DNA from: Flavobacteriales bacterium
GTDB lineage: Bacteria; Bacteroidota; Bacteroidia; Flavobacteriales; BACL11
Length of the DNA: 5,505 nt
Reading direction: 5' to 3'
Assembly: GCA_002728175.1 (NCBI GenBank)
Contig: PBVH01000034.1
Coordinates: 40,287-45,791 of the forward strand
This document shows positions 1 through 5,505 of this stretch, in pieces (within the stretch, counting starts at the first letter, position 1; every line of letters begins with the position of its first letter). Below the pieces are notes generated by a model. The model made no database searches, was not told the origin of the DNA, and saw only the letters and a program-made list of their open reading frames with translations. The position numbers and the translations under genes are program-made.

Positions 1-3000
1 GGAACATACGAAGTAAAATTAGAAGTTTGGTCATTAAATAATAATTGCTATGATACTATAGTAAAATATATTAATGTTTTTGAAGGGCCTAATGCTGATT
101 TTAATGTTGATTCAATTGTTTGTTTAGATATTGGAAATGCAACAATTTTTGATGGCGATATTTCTAGTCAAGGAAGTTCAGCTATAATTAATTGGCTCTG
201 GGATTTTGAATTCAACCCATTTCCAGGAGCTCAAACGTATAGTTCTAACGTATCAGGATTTGCTACTCATGAATATACAAGCATTTTTACATACACTGCA
301 CTTTTAGTAGTTACTGATGCAAATGGATGTCAAGATTCTGCTTTTAAACCAATTATTGTTACTCAAGGGGCTGATGCAATCTTTACTGCTGATACAGTTT
401 GTTTTGGTGATGAAACTACTCTTGATGCAACAATTAATGGCAATGGTACAATTAATGATAGATGGTATTGGGACTGCGATCAAAATGGAATAATAAATTC
501 AAATGATTCATTATTTACATATCAATTTACATATCCAGGTATTCACTTTGTTGAGTTAACAGTCGAAAATGATATTGGAGATATAACTTGTTCTGCAACT
601 AGTGTTCAACAAATTTTAGTTTGGGATTTACCAAATCCAAGCATTATAGAAGATACAACTTGCTTTGGAGATACAACTAGAGTTATAAATACTTCATCTG
701 TTCCAACACCATATGGAAATTCTATTGGTCAATATATTTGGGATTTTGGAGATCCTTCAACAGGAGTTAATAATATTCAAAGTTCATTTACTAATGAAGA
801 TGGTGTTCATGTATACAGTGATACAGGAACATATAATGTAATGCTAGTAGCTATTGATAATAGTAGTGGTCAATGTAAAGATACTGCTTATGGAAATATT
901 ACTATTGTTCCTAGTCCAATAGCAGAATATACTGTGAATCCTGATTGCGATGGTCAAGCAATCTATTACACAAATACATCACCCAACTTATCTTTAATTG
1001 ATAGTGTCCGCTGGACCTTAAATCAAGCAGGTACTTTTGTTAATTCATCAAACAGTGGATCACAAAATATTGCTGTAATTTTTGCAAGCCCTGGGCAAAA
1101 ATTTACACAATTAGTTGTAAGAGATATATATGGCTGTTTCTCTAGTCCTTTTATTCAGCCAGTAGATGTATACACAAATCCAAAAATTCAAACTTTAACA
1201 GCCGATACAATATGTGATGATAACTCAACTACATTTGAATTTAATACATTCTTAGGTAGCGATCCAAATATTACCTACTCTTGGGATTATGGAGATTTAA
1301 ATACATCAAATAATCCAAATTCAACACATCAACATGAATATGTAAATTGCGGAAATTATATTGTTTCTCTAATTATCGAAGATGGAAATACGTGTAATGA
1401 TGATACAACAATAACTGCAATTGTCAGATGCAATCCGATTGCTGATTTTACATTAGACAATGAATGTTTAGGTGATTCTGTGAAATTTGTTAATCAAACA
1501 AATTTAGTGTCTGGAACAATTGGTTCTTGGATATGGAATTTTGGTGACAACCCACCGCAAGGATCCAATGTGGAAAATCCAACATACTTATACGATTCTG
1601 TAGCAACATATACAGTGACTCTTAATGTTATCGATGATCAATTAACATCAGGACTATATGGATGTTCTGATAGCCATCAAGAAACAGTTGAAATTTATGC
1701 ATTACCAAAACCATCTTTTGAAACAAATATAGCTTGTGAAGGTGATATAACTGTATTTACAAATACATCTACAATAATTAACTTTCCACCTAGCCCTACA
1801 TATCATTGGAATTTAAATAGTTTTAATGGGCAGTGGATAGGAGTTTCAGATTCAAGTAGTATAAATCCAAATTATAGTTTTGTTGGTTGTGATGATAATT
1901 ATCCTGTTACTTTAACAGCAACTGACTATTTAGGTTGTTCAGATAGTATAACTAACTATGTTCAGGTATACTGTAACCCAATCGCTAACTATTCACTTGG
2001 TGACATAAAATGTCAAAGAGACTCTTTGTATATTATGAACGATTCTTATGATGATGATGGAGCCCCAATTTATCTTTGGAATTGGAATTTTGGAGTAACA
2101 GCAAGCCCACAAACATATTCTTATAATAATTGGAGTGGCACACCTCCTCATCCAGATACAATATCAACTATTTTCAATAATACCAGTGGATATTTTACAT
2201 TACAACTTGATGTTGTTGATACAAATGGTTGCTATGACGACACTATTGCTCAAGTATTTATTTATGATCAACCGAATGTTGAATTTAGTTGGAATGATGC
2301 TTGTGCTGGAGAAAATGTAGATTTCATAAACTTATCTACCGCAACCGATACAGGTTTATGGTACTGGAACTGGAGCTTTACACATGATACATCAACTAAT
2401 TATGCAATTGATTGGAGTCCAACATTTAATTATCCAACAGTAATAGATACAATTGGAGCCTTAGTTTCAGCGCAATTAATTGTTGTAGATTCTGCTTATT
2501 GTAGAGATACTTTCCAAACTCCTGATATCAGCGTTCCTGATATTGAAATACATCCATTACCAATAGTAGATTTTGTTGTTCCAGCAATATGCGAATTTGA
2601 TTATTTGATAGCTTCAGATTACAACAATTCATACATTTCACCATTCAGCATATTTGATGATAACCTATCCTTAGCAAATCCAAATGATACAGCCTGGATA
2701 ATCAATAATAATCCAATTTACAGTAGCACATCTTTACCCGTATGGACTTTCTTAGCCCAAGGCCCCCCACTAGGACCATGGTCGCCTGGACTTTATAATA
2801 TACGACTGACTAGAAAAACAGATTTTGGTTGTATTGCATCAAAATCAGATACATTTAGAATATATCCATATCCTAGAATAGATTTTGTTTCTGAGACCTA
2901 TAACCCTGTTAATCAATGTGGAGAAAATGTATCATATTCTTTTGAAGCAGTACATTATGATGTAAATAATTGGCAATATATTATTGAAGATCCGTTTGGG

Positions 3001-4083
3001 GGAGATACTGTTAATGATCCAATTATTAATTACGACCCTCCTTATGTTTTTAAATATCCTGGCATTTATAACTTAAAAATTCATTTAGAAAACAAACAAT
3101 GTCAATCAGATTCAACATATGAAATACATATTTTCCCAAATCCAAAAGCAAAGTTTGTTGCTGATCTATATTCTGGATGTGAGCCAACTGAAATTAACTT
3201 TATAGATCAAAGTTCTATTCCTTATGATTTGTTATACGATACTGGATCATCATTTATTGAAAGTTATAGCTTAGATTTTGGAGATGGAACAAGCTATGGA
3301 ACGTTAGACACACCATTTACACCTCCATCCCATTCATATGTAACTCAGAATGGGGAAATAACCAATTATGGACCAAATCTTACAGTTGTTACAAACTATG
3401 GTTGCGTTGATCAATTTACAATTTCTGATAGTATAACAATATATCCTACTCCTGTGGCAGATATTCTTTTCCCTCCAGAAGAAATTGATTTTGGTCTTTA
3501 TTTATTTGATGGAACAAATTCTATTGCTAGTGAGTTTAGTCCAAGTACTTACGCAACACCAGAAAACTTTTGGTTTACGTGGATTCCTGGTGAAGGAGAT
3601 ACTATTGGACCTCGAGGACCACAATTTGATGAGAACACTGATTTATTTGAGTATCAATATCAATCTAATTCACTTAACCAAGGTGGTAGAGAATTTGTTG
3701 CTTGCTTAATTTTGGAGGAAAAATTATATGGGTGTATTGACACAACGTGTGTAAGTCATGATGTAAATTATTTTAAAGGATTATATGTACCAAATGCTTT
3801 AACACCTGATGAAAATGGAGGTGAAGCTTCCATTTTCCTACCAAAAGGAAGATCACTTAGAGAATATAAAATGCAAATTTTTGATAAATGGGGTAATTTA
3901 ATTTTTGAAACTAATCAATTAAATGAATTTGGTGCACCTCAAGTTGGATGGGATGGAACAATGAATGGAATTCCAGTTCAACAAGGAACATATATTTGGA
4001 AAATTCAAGGAACATTCTCAGACAAAACCAAATGGCAAGGAGTAGATAATAAGAAAAGTGGACCAATATATCTAATCAGATAA
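1..4083 (+). CDS. Giant PKD-repeat surface protein with type B T9SS sorting domain (5' partial)
   Basis: The frame is open from base 1 to the TAA at 4081-4083, giving 1360 visible residues; the true start, signal peptide and N-terminus lie before the window. Residues below are numbered from base 1. Residues 1-26 are the end of one PKD-like/Ig-like repeat. Residues 29-1255 hold 13 further repeats of about 85-107 residues, with recurrent W-x-W/WDFGD strands (e.g. W247-D251, W510-D516), G-x-Y-x-V strands, and a cysteine pair in nearly every repeat. Residues 1260-1360 are a CHU_C/gliding-motility-associated C-terminal domain. Known for the family: such proteins cross the outer membrane through the T9SS and act at the cell surface, often as adhesins; SprB of Flavobacterium johnsoniae is the best-known example. 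The ligand and any gliding role cannot be read here. The next gene, a PorP/SprF protein, overlaps by one base. ATG 841 lies inside a repeat strand and is not a start. No frameshift is seen. Family assignment is firm; specific function is unknown. Confidence 0.95.
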   Translation, partial: GTYEVKLEVWSLNNNCYDTIVKYINVFEGPNADFNVDSIVCLDIGNATIFDGDISSQGSSAIINWLWDFEFNPFPGAQTYSSNVSGFATHEYTSIFTYTALLVVTDANGCQDSAFKPIIVTQGADAIFTADTVCFGDETTLDATINGNGTINDRWYWDCDQNGIINSNDSLFTYQFTYPGIHFVELTVENDIGDITCSATSVQQILVWDLPNPSIIEDTTCFGDTTRVINTSSVPTPYGNSIGQYIWDFGDPSTGVNNIQSSFTNEDGVHVYSDTGTYNVMLVAIDNSSGQCKDTAYGNITIVPSPIAEYTVNPDCDGQAIYYTNTSPNLSLIDSVRWTLNQAGTFVNSSNSGSQNIAVIFASPGQKFTQLVVRDIYGCFSSPFIQPVDVYTNPKIQTLTADTICDDNSTTFEFNTFLGSDPNITYSWDYGDLNTSNNPNSTHQHEYVNCGNYIVSLIIEDGNTCNDDTTITAIVRCNPIADFTLDNECLGDSVKFVNQTNLVSGTIGSWIWNFGDNPPQGSNVENPTYLYDSVATYTVTLNVIDDQLTSGLYGCSDSHQETVEIYALPKPSFETNIACEGDITVFTNTSTIINFPPSPTYHWNLNSFNGQWIGVSDSSSINPNYSFVGCDDNYPVTLTATDYLGCSDSITNYVQVYCNPIANYSLGDIKCQRDSLYIMNDSYDDDGAPIYLWNWNFGVTASPQTYSYNNWSGTPPHPDTISTIFNNTSGYFTLQLDVVDTNGCYDDTIAQVFIYDQPNVEFSWNDACAGENVDFINLSTATDTGLWYWNWSFTHDTSTNYAIDWSPTFNYPTVIDTIGALVSAQLIVVDSAYCRDTFQTPDISVPDIEIHPLPIVDFVVPAICEFDYLIASDYNNSYISPFSIFDDNLSLANPNDTAWIINNNPIYSSTSLPVWTFLAQGPPLGPWSPGLYNIRLTRKTDFGCIASKSDTFRIYPYPRIDFVSETYNPVNQCGENVSYSFEAVHYDVNNWQYIIEDPFGGDTVNDPIINYDPPYVFKYPGIYNLKIHLENKQCQSDSTYEIHIFPNPKAKFVADLYSGCEPTEINFIDQSSIPYDLLYDTGSSFIESYSLDFGDGTSYGTLDTPFTPPSHSYVTQNGEITNYGPNLTVVTNYGCVDQFTISDSITIYPTPVADILFPPEEIDFGLYLFDGTNSIASEFSPSTYATPENFWFTWIPGEGDTIGPRGPQFDENTDLFEYQYQSNSLNQGGREFVACLILEEKLYGCIDTTCVSHDVNYFKGLYVPNALTPDENGGEASIFLPKGRSLREYKMQIFDKWGNLIFETNQLNEFGAPQVGWDGTMNGIPVQQGTYIWKIQGTFSDKTKWQGVDNKKSGPIYLIR
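85..3765 (+). repeat. Array of 13 degenerate PKD-like protein repeats
   Basis: Repeats are visible at protein level, not as near-identical DNA. Approximate units in window residues: 29-120, 122-207, 210-303, 304-391, 392-476, 477-566, 567-657, 658-755, 756-851, 852-955, 956-1044, 1045-1148 and 1149-1255. Most begin with a P-x-A/P-x-F strand and a cysteine followed by GD/GE, contain a W-[DN]-[FWY] strand, and end with a GC-x-D-like turn plus a hydrophobic strand. Linkers often read I-Y-x-x-P. Likely first/second cysteine pairs are 41/110, 134/197, 221/292, 316/379, 405/465, 489/555, 579/646, 671/744, 768/834, 864/944, 973/1034 and 1060/1135. The last unit lacks the first cysteine and has C1235, C1245 and C1250 instead. 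By family knowledge these fold as beta sandwiches stacked into a stalk; disulfide bonding is inferred from pairing and extracellular location. Unit boundaries are accurate to only a few residues. Confidence 0.85.
3778..4080 (+). other. Type B T9SS C-terminal sorting domain (CHU_C)
   Basis: This is the last ~101 residues (1260-1360) of the repeat protein. Family motifs are visible in order: YVPNALTPDENG from 1262, FDKWGNLIFET at 1294-1304, GWDG at 1316-1319 followed by NG at 1322-1323, GTYIWKI at 1329-1335, and the terminal YLIR. In characterised Bacteroidota this domain marks proteins for T9SS export and is distinct from the shorter type A tail. Export of type B cargo such as SprB depends on a PorP/SprF-type outer-membrane protein, and one is encoded directly downstream. 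The domain carries 12 Lys/Arg in about 100 residues, in sharp contrast to the acidic repeats before it. Confidence 0.93.
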
Positions 4084-4085
4084 TG
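4081..4085 (+). promoter_or_regulatory. TAATG stop/start overlap
   Basis: The stop TAA (4081-4083) of the repeat protein shares its last A with the ATG (4083-4085) of the PorP/SprF gene. No Shine-Dalgarno-like purine run precedes the ATG, so termination-reinitiation coupling is a plausible way to start the second gene. The start is supported by the signal peptide that follows immediately. Co-transcription is very likely; coupled translation is inference. Confidence 0.7.
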
Positions 4086-5243
4086 AGAAGAATTATTTTC
4101 ATTTTATCATTTTTTATTTGTAGCAATTCATTTGCGCAAGATCCTTCCTTTTCTCAAATTGATTTAAATATGATGTACATGAATCCTGCTTTTGCTGGAT
4201 TTGACAACAACAACAGAGTACTAATTTTAAGAAGAAGTCAATGGAGCGGTATAAACGAATATTTTAATTCAAATATTATTGAATTTAATGCAAGTAAAAC
4301 CATTAGAAAAAGAAGAATAAGTGGTGGTGAAATTGTATGGAGTGGTGGTTTCTATTTAATTGATCAAACAGAAAATCAAGTTTTTAAATCATATGATTTT
4401 GGGGTAGTTCCTTTTTCATTTCATTTTCAATTTAAAAATAACTTGTTTCTAAGTATGGCTCTTCAAAATGTTATGAGTTTTAACAGACTAAATAATTATG
4501 ATCTAATTTTTTCGGATCAATTAGATGGATATGGAAATTATTTTGAACAAACTGGAGCGCTATTACCAACCAATAGGACTGACGATAGATTTTTTGATGC
4601 ATCTCTTGGATTTATTTTGACAAAACATGGTAGAAATAAAAGAAGTAAAGGAAATATAACTTTACTAGGTATGGCATTCCATCATATCAATGAACCTATT
4701 GAATCATTTTATAATAATCAATACGCTTCTTCTAAATTGCCCTTTAAATATACTGTTCACATGGAACATATGGGAATGCTTCCTGATTATATTTCAAAAT
4801 CAGTAAAATATTGGAAAGTTTTTGCTAAACATGAAAGACAAGGTAATAATGTAACTCAAAAAGATGAAATAGGATTCACAGCTGCATTTGCAAATCAAGT
4901 TCAATTAGAACCTGGTTTCATATATAGAATTGGTAGATATAATAAATCTGAAGATATAAAATTTATGAACGAATCATTTATACCAATGATAAGGTTTAGA
5001 TTAATGACTAGCAGAAGTTTAGGTCTTGAAATAAGTTATAGCTATGATTATAATATTTCTAAACTTAATTATACTAATGCTGGTTCTACAAATGAAATTA
5101 CCCTTAATTTTTACTTTATTAAAAGTAAACCCCGAGTTTGTCCAGCGCAAGGAAAATGGGGTAATAATAAAAAATGGGAAAATGTTATGTATAACAGAGG
5201 AAGCTATAATAGATTCAATAAAAAGAATAAATCCATTTGGTAA
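4083..5243 (+). CDS. PorP/SprF-family T9SS outer-membrane protein
   Basis: The 386-residue product begins with a signal peptide (MRRIIFILSFFICSNSFA), with predicted cleavage before Q19. The mature protein opens with QDPSFSQ, then MNPAFAG at about 33-39 and RRSQW at about 50-54, which are diagnostic of PorP/SprF proteins. The remainder shows alternating hydrophobic/polar segments rich in aromatic residues, expected for an outer-membrane beta barrel; the last clear strand is NEITLNFYFI near 337-346. It ends with a Cys-Pro (C353-P354) and a Lys/Arg/Asn-rich extension to W386. Known for the family: SprF is needed for secretion of the type B adhesin SprB, and PorP is required for T9SS function in Porphyromonas. 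Here the gene lies immediately behind a type B cargo gene with a one-base overlap, so the likely role is as its dedicated export or anchoring partner at the outer membrane. It is less likely to be the core T9SS PorP, since no porK/L/M/N gene is visible nearby. C13 lies in the signal peptide but does not fit a lipobox. Confidence 0.93.
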   Translation: MRRIIFILSFFICSNSFAQDPSFSQIDLNMMYMNPAFAGFDNNNRVLILRRSQWSGINEYFNSNIIEFNASKTIRKRRISGGEIVWSGGFYLIDQTENQVFKSYDFGVVPFSFHFQFKNNLFLSMALQNVMSFNRLNNYDLIFSDQLDGYGNYFEQTGALLPTNRTDDRFFDASLGFILTKHGRNKRSKGNITLLGMAFHHINEPIESFYNNQYASSKLPFKYTVHMEHMGMLPDYISKSVKYWKVFAKHERQGNNVTQKDEIGFTAAFANQVQLEPGFIYRIGRYNKSEDIKFMNESFIPMIRFRLMTSRSLGLEISYSYDYNISKLNYTNAGSTNEITLNFYFIKSKPRVCPAQGKWGNNKKWENVMYNRGSYNRFNKKNKSIW

Positions 5244-5260
5244 ATAAATTTTGCTTAAGG

Positions 5261-5295
5261 TAATATAATTTAAATAACTGATTTACATTATATTA
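5261..5295. terminator. AT-rich hairpin between convergent genes, possible terminator
   Basis: Bases 5261-5275 (taatataatttaaat) pair with 5281-5295 (atttacattatatta) across a 5-base loop, with a single T-C mismatch (5270/5286). The hairpin starts 17 bases after the PorP/SprF stop and is followed on the + strand by atttta. It could serve both convergent genes. The stem is entirely A-T pairs and the T tract is short, so it is weak by the standards of intrinsic terminators, and chance pairing in AT-rich DNA is possible. The rest of the gap (5244-5315) shows no other feature. Confidence 0.45.
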
Positions 5296-5315
5296 ATTTT
5301 ATAAAAAATATATAT

Positions 5316-5505
5316 TTAAAAAAGCATTAATTTCTTATTGATTTTTCTATCTTGTGTTTGTATCTCTAATAAGTAAATACTCTTCTTGTATTGGTTGAGA
5401 TTAATTGTCTTAACATACTCTCCTACAAACTGTTGCATGTCTTCTTTTATTATCTCCTCTCCTAACAAGTTTACTACTCTTAATGTGAAGTCTTGTACTT
5501 CTTCA
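5316..5505 (-). CDS. C-terminus of a protein with a type A T9SS sorting domain (5' partial)
   Basis: Reading the minus strand from the window edge, 62 codons run to a TAA (complement of 5316-5318). The visible residues contain RVVNLLGEEI (9-18), GEYVKTINLNQY (28-39), SIYLLEI (42-48) and KINKKLMLF at the end (54-62). This order matches the type A T9SS C-terminal sorting domain: a V-x-N-x-L-G strand, a G-x-Y strand leading to I-x-L, then G/S-I-Y-x-L-x-I, and a closing K-K-L strand. In known systems this tail directs export through the T9SS, after which it is usually removed and the protein attached to the surface or released. The expected YPNP start of the domain and the whole functional part of the protein lie beyond the window, so its activity is unknown. 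It converges on the PorP/SprF gene with a 72-bp gap. The assignment rests on motif pattern in a short fragment. Confidence 0.8.
   Translation of the reverse strand, partial: EEVQDFTLRVVNLLGEEIIKEDMQQFVGEYVKTINLNQYKKSIYLLEIQTQDRKINKKLMLF

Noticed and set aside
841..843. ATG as the start of a 1080-aa gene
   Set aside because: The same frame is open back to base 1 and encodes further repeats of the same type. The Met falls within a G-T-Y-x-V beta strand, with no signal peptide after it.
2135..2320. 61-codon + strand ORF
   Set aside because: It lies in another frame inside the repeat protein, shows no recognisable motif, and the main frame is clearly the coding one.
3485..3709. 74-codon + strand ORF
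   Set aside because: It is an out-of-frame shadow of the divergent last repeat; its Leu/Ile-rich composition reflects AT-rich codons read in the wrong frame.
4095..4140. Lipoprotein signal around C13 of the PorP/SprF protein
   Set aside because: The residues before the cysteine (F-F-I) do not fit a lipobox, and the SFA/Q site downstream is a good signal peptidase I site that exposes Gln, as is common in Bacteroidota.
5044..5247. 67-codon + strand ORF ending just after the PorP/SprF stop
   Set aside because: It lies almost wholly within the PorP/SprF gene in another frame and has no upstream signal or recognisable product.
5245..5253. taaattttg as a Bacteroidota-type -7 promoter element (TAnnTTTG)
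   Set aside because: The spacing is off by one base, no matching -33 TTG is evident, and no + strand gene follows within the window.
1..5505. CRISPR arrays, tRNA/rRNA genes, insertion sequences
   Set aside because: No regularly spaced identical DNA repeats, RNA gene signatures, transposase motifs or terminal inverted repeats were seen; the periodicity in the first gene is at protein level only.

Overview
The window is AT-rich DNA (around 30% GC by eye) from a member of the Bacteroidota, most likely a gliding or surface-adhesive, Flavobacteria/Cytophaga-like organism. The assignment rests on three hallmarks that occur together only in that phylum: a type B C-terminal sorting domain of the type IX secretion system (T9SS), a PorP/SprF-family outer-membrane protein, and a type A T9SS sorting tail. 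Start sites also lack clear Shine-Dalgarno sequences, as is usual in this phylum. Genus and species cannot be read from the window.

Layout: (1) Positions 1-4083 (+) hold the last 1360 codons of a giant secreted surface protein whose 5' end lies before the window. It consists of 13 complete PKD-like/Ig-like repeats plus the end of another, followed by a gliding-motility-associated (CHU_C, type B) sorting domain. The frame is open from base 1, so the ATG at 841 is internal and not the start. (2) Positions 4083-5243 (+) hold a 386-aa PorP/SprF-like outer-membrane protein, whose start codon overlaps the previous stop by one base (TAATG). (3) Positions 5244-5315 are a 72-bp AT-rich gap between convergent genes, with a hairpin that may act as a terminator. 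(4) Positions 5316-5505 (-) hold the last 62 codons of a convergent gene, ending in what looks like a type A T9SS sorting domain; the rest lies beyond the window.

How the genes work together: genes 1 and 2 form a cargo-plus-partner pair. The repeat protein is exported through the Sec system and then across the outer membrane by the T9SS, guided by its type B tail. The co-translated PorP/SprF protein is the likely dedicated outer-membrane partner that helps secrete or anchor it, as SprF does for the gliding adhesin SprB. The convergent gene probably encodes a separate T9SS cargo of the other sorting class. The overall system is known. The parts worth a second look are the repeat architecture (a two-repeat duplication with extra cysteines, strong acidity, dense putative O-glycosylation sequons), the basic extension of the PorP/SprF protein, and the meeting of the two cargo classes.
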